20,855 nucleotides of DNA from JAAZFF01 sp964405775 (GTDB taxonomy: Bacteria > Verrucomicrobiota > Kiritimatiellia > RFP12 > UBA3636). The notes under the pieces were generated by a model. That model was not told the DNA's origin. It ran no database searches and worked only from the letters and a program-made list of their open reading frames with translations. Shown piece by piece: positions 7,928 to 15,544 of the stretch (its first letter is position 1; each line of letters starts with the position of its first letter). The stretch is taken from the NCBI GenBank assembly GCA_964405775.1, contig CAYOPG010000038.1:1-20855 (forward strand), read 5' to 3'. The position numbers and the translations under genes were made by a program.

Positions 7928-9148
7928 TTACACGTATTGTCCGTTGAAAAACGTCATTTCCCGGGGATCGGTGGGTTGGCCGTTTTTGCAGAACGGGAAG
8001 TCAGCGGTCGTGGGAAGGCGAGTTTCTTCAAAGGATTTCCGCATGATTTCATCTATGCCCGTCCAGACATAACGTTCGTCGTTGATCCCAAATTTTTCTT
8101 TGCTGACGAACTCCGACGGCACTTGAACGATTGGTGCGGATGCGTGCGCTGCATTGACCATAACGGTTAGAACACGCGCCTGTTCGGGCGTGAACACAGA
8201 GGCGTTCTGCGAGTCAAGACGCTTTAGTACGGCGCCCATTAAGGTGTCGCAATCTTCTTGGAACGAATGGTTCAAGACTGTCTCTGAGGAGCCATCCTTG
8301 CGCTTTATTTCGTACGAATCCATGTTCCAGCGAACGCTGCCGTTTTCACCGATAATATCAATTACGGGGTGTAGCAATTCCTCGGGCATGTGAGAGGTGA
8401 CAAACAGGAGCTTCACTCCGGCTGGAGTAGTCATGCGTATGAATCCCGTATCGAATGTCTCAATCTCGGGGTTGGCTCTGTAAAGGCCAGCCTGGAGCGA
8501 ATCGATCTCCGCCATATCGTCAAGCGTTTTCCCGCCGAAATAGCACACAAGGTTCATGTAGTGCGCCAGTGCATTGTTGACAGGCGAATCGAGTATCCAT
8601 CCGTTCTTTGTACGCAGTTTGCCCGCCCAGTTGTTCCTCGCGTAGTATGCTGCGCCACGGGGCCACTTGCCTATTCCCCGAACAGCCTTTACAGCACCGA
8701 TTTCTCCCGATACGACAGCTTGTTTCAATGACTTGATCTGTGGCTGATACATGTGCTGGTATGCTACAGCAACGAAACGCCCTGTCTTTTTCGATGTGGC
8801 GATGATTGAGTCCGCCTCCTGCACCGTGGCTGTGAGAGGCTTTTCCAGAACTACATTCATGCCGTTTGTCATGGCGGCAATTGCCATGGCAGCATGTAAT
8901 CCTATCCCTACGGGAAGGAAGCACAGATCCGCCTTGCCGGCGAACTCGCGGAACATTTCGGCGGTGTCGTCGAACACCACGCATCCCATCGAGCGAAGGT
9001 TGTCGCACTTAACGGATTCCTCTGCCTGATTGATTACCGTTGCACACACGATATCTGCTCGCCCGGCCTTGCATGCGCGCACGATATCCTCGTAATGTAC
9101 GTTTCCAAAACCGCTGACCCCGACCAATGCTATGCGCGCTTTTCCCAT
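7928..9148 (-). CDS. Gfo/Idh/MocA family NAD(P)-dependent oxidoreductase (406 aa)
   Basis: The N-terminal Rossmann domain has the nucleotide-binding loop GVSGFGNVHY (10-19) and the family hallmark EKPL (102-105). The C-terminal alpha/beta domain has the block GWILDSPVNNALAHYMN (about 183-199), seen in PVC-type members, where H196 probably takes the catalytic His role of the family. These enzymes oxidise or reduce sugars, inositols or their derivatives; the substrate cannot be read from sequence. There is no Tat or Sec signal, so it is cytosolic. An AGAGGT ribosome-binding site lies 6 nt before the ATG. It is convergent with the debranching enzyme across 72 bp where I see no convincing terminator, and divergent from rpsO. 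Confidence 0.93.
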   Translation of the reverse strand: MGKARIALVGVSGFGNVHYEDIVRACKAGRADIVCATVINQAEESVKCDNLRSMGCVVFDDTAEMFREFAGKADLCFLPVGIGLHAAMAIAAMTNGMNVVLEKPLTATVQEADSIIATSKKTGRFVAVAYQHMYQPQIKSLKQAVVSGEIGAVKAVRGIGKWPRGAAYYARNNWAGKLRTKNGWILDSPVNNALAHYMNLVCYFGGKTLDDMAEIDSLQAGLYRANPEIETFDTGFIRMTTPAGVKLLFVTSHMPEELLHPVIDIIGENGSVRWNMDSYEIKRKDGSSETVLNHSFQEDCDTLMGAVLKRLDSQNASVFTPEQARVLTVMVNAAHASAPIVQVPSEFVSKEKFGINDERYVWTGIDEIMRKSFEETRLPTTADFPFCKNGQPTDPREMTFFNGQYV

Positions 9149-9224
9149 ATTTCAACCTCTTGTAGCAATTGCAGGCACGTGTCTAAAAGCCGATAGCATT
9201 CTCAGAACACGTAATTACCGGGTC

Positions 9225-9253
9225 ATGGTATCACTGCGAAGTTTAATAGACAA
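9225..9253 (-). promoter_or_regulatory. Candidate promoter for the oxidoreductase
   Basis: On the minus strand, TTGTCT (9253-9248) and TACCAT (9230-9225) are 17 bp apart, about 75 bp before the start codon. Both boxes are imperfect. The leader contains an inverted repeat, ACGTGT (9177-9182) with ACACGT (9207-9212), which may be regulatory or chance. Confidence 0.35.
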
Positions 9254-9279
9254 TAAATTTTTTGACAACTTTTTCCGTC

Positions 9280-9309
9280 TTGCGCTTTTAATCGGGGGTA
9301 TGCTATACT
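9280..9309 (+). promoter_or_regulatory. Promoter of rpsO (extended -10)
   Basis: TATACT at 9304-9309 is preceded by TGC, making an extended -10. TTGCGC at 9280-9285, 18 bp upstream, serves as the -35. The predicted start near 9316 leaves a leader of about 50 nt before rpsO. Confidence 0.65.
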
Positions 9310-9365
9310 CGGCGCAATCTTAATCGCAAAAAGCAAAAATAATATACACAGGTGGCAAGAAAGTC

Positions 9366-9629
9366 ATGAGCCAAGTCGATATCCAATCAGTACGCAAGCA
9401 ATTCCAGTTGCATGACGCCGACACGGGGTCTTGCGACGTGCAGGTCGCTGTTCTAACCAAGAGAATACAGCACCTCACAGAGCATTTGAAAGAAAACCGC
9501 AAAGACCAGAATTCACGCCGTGGCCTTATAAAGATGGTCAACAATCGTCGCAGTCTTCTGGACTATCTAAAGCGTAAGGACGAGCCCCGCTACAGGGAGC
9601 TCATCAAAGAGCTTAGCCTGCGCCGCTAG
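9366..9629 (+). CDS. rpsO: 30S ribosomal protein S15
   Basis: The 87-residue product is close to the usual 88-89 residues. It shows the S15 signature throughout: HDADTGSCDVQVAVLTKRI, the QNSRRGL turn, and the LDYLKRKD...YRELIKELSLRR tail. S15 binds 16S rRNA directly and organises the central domain of the 30S subunit. AGGTGG lies about 10 nt before the ATG. It precedes pnp, the classic rpsO-pnp order, and the two are probably co-transcribed because the 201-bp spacer shows no hairpin followed by a T-tract. Confidence 0.98.
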   Translation: MSQVDIQSVRKQFQLHDADTGSCDVQVAVLTKRIQHLTEHLKENRKDQNSRRGLIKMVNNRRSLLDYLKRKDEPRYRELIKELSLRR

Positions 9630-9680
9630 AATCAATCGTCGTTCGTGCCTCCGAAAACTCGGCGGTGTGAGCATCAACTG

Positions 9681-9710
9681 GCTCCGAGCATGTTTTGCAA
9701 AGCGCGGAGC
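9681..9710 (+). promoter_or_regulatory. First large hairpin of the rpsO-pnp spacer
   Basis: GCTCCG (9681-9686) pairs perfectly with CGGAGC (9705-9710), with two further GC pairs inside after one mismatch. No T-tract follows, so it is not an intrinsic terminator. It is more likely an mRNA processing or stability element. Confidence 0.45.
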
Positions 9711-9713
9711 TTC

Positions 9714-9737
9714 GGCTTTCTCCATAGGGGAGAGGCC
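9714..9737 (+). promoter_or_regulatory. Second large hairpin of the rpsO-pnp spacer
   Basis: Bases 9714-9723 pair with 9727-9737 around an ATA loop: eight consecutive pairs (two G-U), one bulged G at 9735, then two more G-C pairs. In Escherichia coli the pnp leader hairpin is cut by RNase III for autocontrol. A similar role here is an inference from position only. Confidence 0.45.
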
Positions 9738-9780
9738 ATAACAAAACATAAAGAGGCGCGTCGTATGCTAAGCATGACGA

Positions 9781-9823
9781 CCTTTTCTGCGTTTACGCGG
9801 AATGGATGCGCCCCGAAAAGGAG
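9781..9823 (+). promoter_or_regulatory. Stem that would sequester the pnp ribosome-binding site
   Basis: CCTTTTC (9781-9787) is the exact reverse complement of GAAAAGG (9815-9821). The latter contains most of the pnp Shine-Dalgarno sequence AAGGAG (9818-9823), which lies 7 nt before the ATG at 9831. A small inner hairpin (CTGCG, TTTA loop, CGCGG) sits within the 27-nt loop. When closed, the stem would block initiation. Confidence 0.5.
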
Positions 9824-9830
9824 TCGATAA

Positions 9831-11957
9831 ATGAATGGCACCACATCAGTCAGCACGCAAATAGGCGGGCAGACTCTCACCATTGAAACCGGGCTGCTGG
9901 CCCGGCAGGCGGCAGGAGCCGTAGTCGTAACACTCGGGGACACAATGGTGTTCTCCGCCGTAACAACCGCCGATCCGCGTGAGGGGATCGATTATTTCCC
10001 GCTGCAGGTGGAATACCGCGAGAAATATTACGCCGCGGGGCGCTTCCCCGGAGGATATTTCAAGCGTGAGTCACGTCCGAGCGAAAAGGAGATACTCACA
10101 GCTCGTTTGACAGACCGCCCGATACGTCCGCTTTTCCCCGATGGCTACAGGAATGACGTTCAGGTAAACAACACGCTCCTGTCCACTGATTGCGTGCATG
10201 AGTCGGACTTTCTCAGCGTCATCGCCGCTTCTGCCGCGCTGCACATCTCCGAAGTTCCCTTCATGGGTCCTGTCGCGGCTGTCCGTGTTGGACGCGTCAA
10301 CGGTGAGTTCATAATCAACCCCACGCACGAACAGCGCCAGAAGGGTGACCTTGATCTTCTCTACAGCGGAACTCTGGAGCGCTTTCTCATGATGGAAGGC
10401 GGGGCAAACGAGATTCCTGAGGCGGATTTCATCGCTGCCATGAAGTTCGGGCACGAGTTCGTCGCTAAAATCGTCGAGCTCCAGCTAGAGCTCCGCAGGA
10501 AACTCGGTTTGGCCGACAAGCATGTCGTCGACGGGGATGCGTGCGACAAGGCCATACTTGAAACCGCACGCAATATCGGCGGCGAAAAACTCTCCGACGC
10601 TCTTCTCATAAAGGGCAAGCTCGAGCGTCAGGTCGCTGTCTCGGAGGTCAAAGATTTCCTCAAAGGCGAACTCTCCGCCATCTATACCGAAATGTCGAGC
10701 GAGTCGTTCAGAGCCATGTTCGACGTCCTTGAAATCGAAACTGTGCGTAGGAACGTACTGGAACGCGGCAAGCGCATCGATGGACGCGGCTTGGACGAAC
10801 TCCGCCCGCTTATCGGGCAAGTCGGCGTCATACCACGCGCGCACGGTTCGGCAGTCTTCGCCCGCGGCGAAACTCAGTCTCTCGGAGTTGTGACTCTCGG
10901 TACAATGACGGATGCGCAGGAGTTGGACGCCATCACCGGCGGCCCCAAAGACAAGAAGTTCATGCTTCACTACAACTTCCCCCCGTACAGTGTCGGCGAG
11001 GTTGGACGCCTTGGTTCTACCGGCCGCCGTGAAATTGGCCACGGTGCGCTTGCGGAACGCTCTTTGCTCCCCGTCATCCCCGAGGACTACAAGTACACGG
11101 TGCGAGTTGTCTCCGAAATCACGGACTCCAACGGCTCGTCCTCTATGGCATCAATATGCGTCGGCACGCTTGCGCTTATGGACGCCGGTGTCCCGATCAA
11201 AAAGCCGGTGGCTGGCATTTCTTGTGGCCTTTTCACCACGCCAGATCTGAGCGAGAAGGTTTTGGTTACAGACATCCTTGGCTCGGAAGACCATTGCGGA
11301 GACATGGACTTCAAGGTGGGTGGAACTCGTGACGGCATAACCGGTTTCCAGGTCGATCTGAAGATCCGCGGCCTCACTTGGGACATCGTCGAGCAGGCTC
11401 TAGAGCGCACTCGCGACGCGCGTTACAAGATTCTTGACTACATGGAGTCGGTAATCTCGGCTCCCCGTGAAGATCTTTCGCCACATGCGCCGCGAATCGA
11501 GACGATCAACATCCCGGTCGACAAAATCGGCGCCCTTATCGGCCCGGGCGGCAAGAACATCCGTGGCATCACGGCGCTTTCTGGCGCCCAGATCGACATC
11601 AGCGACGATGGCGTTGTGAGCATCTTCGCCACATCGAAAGACTCCATGGAATGCGCCCGCCGCGAGGTCAATAAAATCGTGGCGGAGCCTGAGGAAGGCA
11701 TGATATATGACGGTGTAGTCACCGGAATCAAAGAGTTCGGTGCCTTTGTGGAAATACTTCCCGGTATCGATGGACTCTGCCACATCAGCGAGCTCAGCGA
11801 TCAACGCGTACGCGCCATCGAGGACGTTTGCAAAGTGGGCGACCACATGTGGGTCAAGTGCCTTGCAGTAGACGACCGTGGCCGCATCAAGCTAAGCCGT
11901 CGTGCCGCTCTTGCCGAAATGGCAGAGCGTGAAGCGGCAGAAGCTGCCAAGCAATAA
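9831..11957 (+). CDS. pnp: Polyribonucleotide nucleotidyltransferase (PNPase)
   Basis: This phosphorolytic 3'-5' exoribonuclease works in mRNA decay, usually as a trimer. The length (708 aa) and domain order are standard. RNase PH domain 1 carries RFPGGYFKRE (about 72-81) and LTDRPIRPLFP (about 95-105). RNase PH domain 2 carries SSSMASICVGT (about 435-445) and DILGSEDHCGDMDFKVGGT (about 481-499), which holds the catalytic acidic residues. The KH domain has IGPGGKNIRGI (about 567-577). The C-terminal S1 domain runs from about 623 to 692. The start is set by AAGGAG 7 nt upstream of the ATG. It follows rpsO and ends before a strong terminator. Confidence 0.98.
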   Translation: MNGTTSVSTQIGGQTLTIETGLLARQAAGAVVVTLGDTMVFSAVTTADPREGIDYFPLQVEYREKYYAAGRFPGGYFKRESRPSEKEILTARLTDRPIRPLFPDGYRNDVQVNNTLLSTDCVHESDFLSVIAASAALHISEVPFMGPVAAVRVGRVNGEFIINPTHEQRQKGDLDLLYSGTLERFLMMEGGANEIPEADFIAAMKFGHEFVAKIVELQLELRRKLGLADKHVVDGDACDKAILETARNIGGEKLSDALLIKGKLERQVAVSEVKDFLKGELSAIYTEMSSESFRAMFDVLEIETVRRNVLERGKRIDGRGLDELRPLIGQVGVIPRAHGSAVFARGETQSLGVVTLGTMTDAQELDAITGGPKDKKFMLHYNFPPYSVGEVGRLGSTGRREIGHGALAERSLLPVIPEDYKYTVRVVSEITDSNGSSSMASICVGTLALMDAGVPIKKPVAGISCGLFTTPDLSEKVLVTDILGSEDHCGDMDFKVGGTRDGITGFQVDLKIRGLTWDIVEQALERTRDARYKILDYMESVISAPREDLSPHAPRIETINIPVDKIGALIGPGGKNIRGITALSGAQIDISDDGVVSIFATSKDSMECARREVNKIVAEPEEGMIYDGVVTGIKEFGAFVEILPGIDGLCHISELSDQRVRAIEDVCKVGDHMWVKCLAVDDRGRIKLSRRAALAEMAEREAAEAAKQ

Positions 11958-11985
11958 TCGTTCTGTGGGCTAATCGCCAACCATG

Positions 11986-12014
11986 AGCGCGGGGCTGAGT
12001 CCCCGCGCTTTTTT
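11986..12014 (+). terminator. Rho-independent terminator of rpsO-pnp
   Basis: A perfect 9-bp stem, AGCGCGGGG (11986-11994) with CCCCGCGCT (12001-12009) around a 6-nt loop, runs directly into six Ts (12009-12014). It lies 28 bp after the pnp stop. There is no T-tract on the opposite strand, so it acts one way. Confidence 0.93.
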
Positions 12015-12068
12015 CTGCAATAACGTCTGGGAGGATATTACGTAACGCCTCTAGGCAATTGAAGAAAC

Positions 12069-12084
12069 CGGCATTCTCGTGCCG
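12069..12084 (-). terminator. Possible weak terminator of the nine-gene operon
   Basis: CGGCA and TGCCG form a perfect 5-bp stem with a 6-nt loop just past the stop codon of the last gene. On the minus strand it is followed by the T-rich run GTTTCTTC. The stem is short and the U-tract interrupted, so it may be weak or not a terminator. Confidence 0.35.
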
Positions 12085-12088
12085 CAGT

Positions 12089-12859
12089 TCAGTACAATTT
12101 GTCCCAGTGCGCGGACCGGAACGGTTCCGCGTATTTGCAGCCGATTTTAGCACCCCAGTATGCCGCGCGTTTGCACACGATTTCCCGCCGTTTGGCGGTC
12201 ATCTGGCTGGCGTGGCATTCGCAGAGCTCGACCTTGGTGTCGAAGTAATCGGTTATATCCTCGATGTGGTCGTAATTGGGATCGAAGAACCCGCCAGCCG
12301 ATCCGCTGCTCGGCGACCAGAATCGCAGCGGTACGCCATTGAGTCGCTCATCGGCCATAGCCTGCCACACGAGCGTGCACACGGCGTGATGTTCGGGATC
12401 GATGTCGAATGGCGCCTGCGTAAGCACCATTGACGGGCGGCTTTCAACCAGGAGGTCTGCCATTCTCTTAATGTCCTTTTGCTCGTTCGCTGCAATCAGA
12501 ATGCAGAGCTCGCGAGACAACCCGTCCGGGTAGCCTGACGTGGCTTCATATCCGACGTCCATTACTTTGCCGTCGTACCAGTAGTGGCGCTGCCAGTAGC
12601 CTAGTTCGACAACGTCCGCGCCGACCATCGCGGCAGCGGCGGCTTGTTCGCGTCTTCGCACTTCGGCAGTCGCCGCAGGAGGCAGACGTATCTTCTCGCT
12701 TTCTATTCCCGATTCGGGAATTAGATAACCCGAGCAGTTGTTTGTGGCCATTATAATGCGAACAGACCCGCCCTCGGCGGCCCATTTTGCAATGATGCCG
12801 CCTGCGTTTAGTTCGGCGTCGTCAGCATGTGCGCAAACGGCAACCAGATTTTTATTCAT
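12089..12859 (-). CDS. PIG-L (LmbE-like) family zinc deacetylase (256 aa)
   Basis: The family removes N-acetyl groups from GlcNAc-containing glycoconjugates and from GlcNAc-Ins or GlcNAc-malate type small molecules, using zinc. The N-terminal metal motif AHADDAE (residues 10-16) is a variant of the usual AHPDDE, and DPEHHAV further on supplies the second metal-binding His. The start is taken at 12859: its ATG overlaps the TGA of the GH4 gene (ATGA), implying translational coupling, and AAGAAG lies 8 nt upstream. A longer reading from 12904 would add 15 residues without family support. It is the last gene of the operon and cytosolic. Substrate unknown; an N-acetylated sugar or sugar conjugate is likely from the neighbours. 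Confidence 0.9.
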   Translation of the reverse strand: MNKNLVAVCAHADDAELNAGGIIAKWAAEGGSVRIIMATNNCSGYLIPESGIESEKIRLPPAATAEVRRREQAAAAAMVGADVVELGYWQRHYWYDGKVMDVGYEATSGYPDGLSRELCILIAANEQKDIKRMADLLVESRPSMVLTQAPFDIDPEHHAVCTLVWQAMADERLNGVPLRFWSPSSGSAGGFFDPNYDHIEDITDYFDTKVELCECHASQMTAKRREIVCKRAAYWGAKIGCKYAEPFRSAHWDKLY

Positions 12860-14229
12860 TTGCGTTTCTTCTTTGCGTTGTCCTTGAAAAAGAGCGGGAG
12901 CCATTTGCGATTGGCCATGAGCATTGCTTCAAGCATTTCTTCCATGTCTCCGAAGCGCCTGATTGAGCCGCAGAGCGGATCGTTTAGCATCGCCTGGAGG
13001 GCGAGCGAGCGGTCGCCGGTTAGGGCAGCCTCCACTGTCAGCTCATGGTTGGCTATGTGGCGCTCCAGTTGAGTTAGCACGGCGGTGGGCACGTCTCCCA
13101 CGGGGAGGCCGCAGATGCGGTCTCTCTGCACCAACCCCATCGTCTCGACGATTGCGCCGAGCGGCAGCTCGGGCACTTGACCTTCGTTGGGGATGTTGAC
13201 GACGTCCTTCCAGTCGCCTCCGCCGAGCAATCCGGCGATAATTTTCGAGGCGGCCTCTTCGGAGACTTCCGGTTCGATGCGTTTTGTGCCTTTTGTGATG
13301 TTGCGAACGTCTTTTTTCCACCCTGGTGTGAACACCTTGCGGCGTTCCTCTATGGTGGTCAGCTCGATGCCCATCGCCGACCCGCGCCCCATCTCTTCTG
13401 TGCAGAAGAACGGGAAGAATTCACATACGTGGCGATCCGTGGCCGCTGGGAGCGACCCGTAAGCCTCGAAGAGGGCGCGCTTGACTCGGTGAGTCGATGC
13501 GCCAGTGGGCACAACGTCGGAAGCACCTTCCGGCGCGGGGTTGTCCCACACGCCTTTCGCAATGCGGCGGCGGATTTCCGGGAATGCGTCCTTGCCGTTG
13601 TACTCCAGCTCGGTTATCCACGGCAGGTGGTTCACTCCGACGGCGGAGAACACGAATTCTTTGCGCCAGTCCTTGGCGTCGAGCAGTTTTTCGACGACGT
13701 GCAGCGTCTCGTATAGTTCGTGGCAGAGTCCCACGCAGCGAATGTCCGTCTCGCGCCAAACGGCGCGAACGAGCGTTGACATCGGGTTCGTCAGGTTGAC
13801 GAGCCAGGCATTGGGGCAGACGCGCTCCATGATGCGGGCGATATCGACCACAACGGGAATATTGCGCAGAGAACGGCAAATTCCGCCAGGCCCTACGGTA
13901 TCTCCGACGGGCTGGTATATGCCGTACTTATATGGGATGCGCAGGTCGCTCTCCATGGAGTCGTATGCGCCTGTCGTGATCGTTAGAATCACGGCGTCCG
14001 CACGCTTCAGTGCCTTTGCGTGATCAATCTCGGCGCTCAGCTTGAAGACTTTGTCTTTTCCGAGCTGCTCAAGAATGGACGCGCAACATGCGCGCAGATC
14101 CTCGAGATGCTTTGTGTTTATGTCTTGGAGGACAATTTCCGCACCCTCGAGAAAAGGCGTCTGCACAATGTCACGGAAAATCCTTGGAGTCCAGCAATAG
14201 GACCCGCCACCGACTATTACGAGTTTAAT
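12856..14229 (-). CDS. Family 4 glycoside hydrolase with an apparent AUU start codon (457 aa)
   Basis: GH4 enzymes cleave alpha- or beta-glycosides, often 6-phosphorylated, by an NAD+ and Mn2+ dependent redox-elimination mechanism. The dinucleotide loop VGGGSYCWTP (6-15), NLTNPM (about 145-150), metal ligands in GLCH (C169, H170) and VGVNHLPW (H201) are all present. An ordinary start exists only at the GTG at 14166, which would delete the first 21 residues including the whole NAD-binding loop. The same frame continues upstream as KLVIVGGGSYCWTPRIFRDI, preceded by ATT exactly where family members have Met, then CTA and an in-frame TGA. GGTG lies about 8 nt before the ATT. The reading starts 17 bp after the yjbQ-like stop, as fits this operon. 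The 3' end overlaps the PIG-L start by 4 nt. The exact glycoside substrate is not clear. Confidence 0.85.
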   Translation of the reverse strand: MKLVIVGGGSYCWTPRIFRDIVQTPFLEGAEIVLQDINTKHLEDLRACCASILEQLGKDKVFKLSAEIDHAKALKRADAVILTITTGAYDSMESDLRIPYKYGIYQPVGDTVGPGGICRSLRNIPVVVDIARIMERVCPNAWLVNLTNPMSTLVRAVWRETDIRCVGLCHELYETLHVVEKLLDAKDWRKEFVFSAVGVNHLPWITELEYNGKDAFPEIRRRIAKGVWDNPAPEGASDVVPTGASTHRVKRALFEAYGSLPAATDRHVCEFFPFFCTEEMGRGSAMGIELTTIEERRKVFTPGWKKDVRNITKGTKRIEPEVSEEAASKIIAGLLGGGDWKDVVNIPNEGQVPELPLGAIVETMGLVQRDRICGLPVGDVPTAVLTQLERHIANHELTVEAALTGDRSLALQAMLNDPLCGSIRRFGDMEEMLEAMLMANRKWLPLFFKDNAKKKRK

Positions 14230-14246
14230 TAGTCAGGCACCGTTTA

Positions 14247-14747
14247 TTATTCGCCGATTATCTGGACTTCGCAGACACGGGGGCGTTCGCGAACCTGATC
14301 CCAGTCGATGAAGTATATGAAGCCGAAGTCGCCCAGCGAGAGGGTTCCGTCTTTGAGAACGATCGTTTCGCTGCGGCCGAAGAAGCTAGAGCGAAGGTGC
14401 GCGTCGGTGTTAAGGCTGCCAGAAGCGACTTCGTTTGGGCAGGACAGGGCGAACTCGATGTGCTTGGGGCCGGGGTGCATGTACTGGCCTTCACTGCGGC
14501 ATGTGGGAATGAGCTTTTCCATGATGTTGATAAGGTCGACCTGCATGTATTCGCGCCCGAAGTAGTTGAGGTCGTGAGAGCATTCCTGAGTCATGACGGA
14601 GCATGTAGTGTGGTGGGAATAGACCACGCATATTCCGTTCTTGATGCCGGATTTGGCTACGATCTCTTTCACCTGATCCGTGACGTTGTGGAAGCAGGGC
14701 ATGTGGTCGCGTGACTGAAGTTTTATTTCTCCGTGAAAGACTGACAT
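14247..14747 (-). CDS. YjbQ family protein (UPF0047, 166 aa)
   Basis: The product matches the YjbQ fold family end to end. Conserved elements are GICVVYSHHTTCSVMTQE (about 39-56), HPGPKHIE (about 91-98), NTDAHLRSSFFG (about 113-124) and the C-terminal LSLGDFGFIYFIDWDQVRERP. Some members have thiamine-phosphate synthase side activity in vitro; the main cellular role is not settled. AAGGA lies 8 nt before the ATG. It is separated from the upstream TIM-like gene by 79 bp, the largest gap in the operon, which is A-rich on the coding strand and shows no clear promoter. It is 166 residues long where many homologues are nearer 140; the extra length lies in the middle (about 66-98). The role in this sugar operon is unknown. 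Confidence 0.9.
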   Translation of the reverse strand: MSVFHGEIKLQSRDHMPCFHNVTDQVKEIVAKSGIKNGICVVYSHHTTCSVMTQECSHDLNYFGREYMQVDLINIMEKLIPTCRSEGQYMHPGPKHIEFALSCPNEVASGSLNTDAHLRSSFFGRSETIVLKDGTLSLGDFGFIYFIDWDQVRERPRVCEVQIIGE

Positions 14748-14826
14748 TTTATTATCCTTTTTGTTTTTGTTGTTTTATTGAATGAATGGTTGAAAATATC
14801 GCAGCGTTGTGTTCGGGCGTGCTGTG

Positions 14827-15540
14827 TTAGGCTCTGGCTTCCGCCGCGCGTTCGTCCCAAGCCCGGCGCACGGCAGAGATCATCTCCTCCGCCATTGCCT
14901 CGGGGTCAGGGGCTTTGATAATTCCGCTCGTGGAGCCGGTTGCCTCGGCGCCGGCACGTATCACGTTGTAAACATCCTTGCCGCTGCTTATGCCCGCTCC
15001 TTGGAGCACCAGTATGTCCGGATTGATTTCCTTTATAACGGCTATGGATTGTAAGACGTAGTCCATGGAGCTTGTTTTGCCGGTGCCGATAAGCGCGGTG
15101 GGTTCCGCCACAATCTGATTTGGCGCAAAACGCGCTATTGCCTTCATCTCTTCCAGCGTATCTGCGCAAACTATTGTTGCCAACCCGACTTCGTCGGCAC
15201 GGCGAATTGTTTTTTCTATCTCATCAAGGGTCAGCTTGCGTTCCGCATGGTTAAGCATCACGCCAACTGCCCCTGCCGCTTTTAAAGCCTCTGGCAAAAT
15301 CGCCCCCATCCCACGGCCTGGAGGAATGAAATCCATGTGCTGTCCGTATATCTGGACTCGCTTGACTTTGGAGGCGAGCAGTCGTATGTCCGTTGTTTGC
15401 GGGTCGACAATAACATCAACGTCGTGTTTTTCCGCTGAGCGGTCGATGGCTTCGACAAGTGCCAGAAGCCTGTCGCCGTACAGGTAGGCTTTCGGGCCGA
15501 ACTCGAAGAACGGAGCTTTTATTTTGCAGTCAGAGTACAT
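14827..15540 (-). CDS. Triosephosphate isomerase-like sugar-phosphate isomerase (237 aa)
   Basis: It is a compact TIM barrel resembling the short archaeal-type TIM. VQIYGQHMDFIPPGRGMGAI (62-81) matches the QHVD region, LNHAER (96-101) gives catalytic H98, AEPTALIGTG (145-154) gives catalytic E146, and GAGISSGKDV gives a phosphate loop. The N-terminal Lys is probably K17 in FGPKAYLYG, where the usual Asn of the N-x-K motif is replaced by Gly. With this change and its place in a sugar operon, it may act on another small ketose phosphate, as TIM homologues for erythrulose phosphates do, rather than serve glycolysis. The start lies 4 nt after the upstream stop, with GGAAGG about 10 nt before the ATG. 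Confidence 0.87.
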   Translation of the reverse strand: MYSDCKIKAPFFEFGPKAYLYGDRLLALVEAIDRSAEKHDVDVIVDPQTTDIRLLASKVKRVQIYGQHMDFIPPGRGMGAILPEALKAAGAVGVMLNHAERKLTLDEIEKTIRRADEVGLATIVCADTLEEMKAIARFAPNQIVAEPTALIGTGKTSSMDYVLQSIAVIKEINPDILVLQGAGISSGKDVYNVIRAGAEATGSTSGIIKAPDPEAMAEEMISAVRRAWDERAAEARA

Positions 15541-15544
15541 TTAT

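Noticed and set aside
9262..9267. Perfect TTGACA upstream of rpsO as -35
   Set aside because: The position 17 bp downstream holds CTTTTA, not a -10, and the good TATACT is 36 bp away. TTGCGC with the extended -10 is a better pair.
12860..12904. Fifteen-residue N-terminal extension of the PIG-L protein
   Set aside because: The family begins just before the AHADD motif, and the ATG at 12859 is coupled to the GH4 stop through an ATGA overlap.
12953..14023. Several open frames of 90-180 codons on + opposite the GH4 gene
   Set aside because: These are low-complexity Arg- and Ser-rich translations antisense to a clear GH4 gene.
12856..14166. GH4 gene starting at the GTG at 14166
   Set aside because: This would remove the NAD-binding loop, which is intact in the same frame upstream; 14229 with AUU is the better reading.
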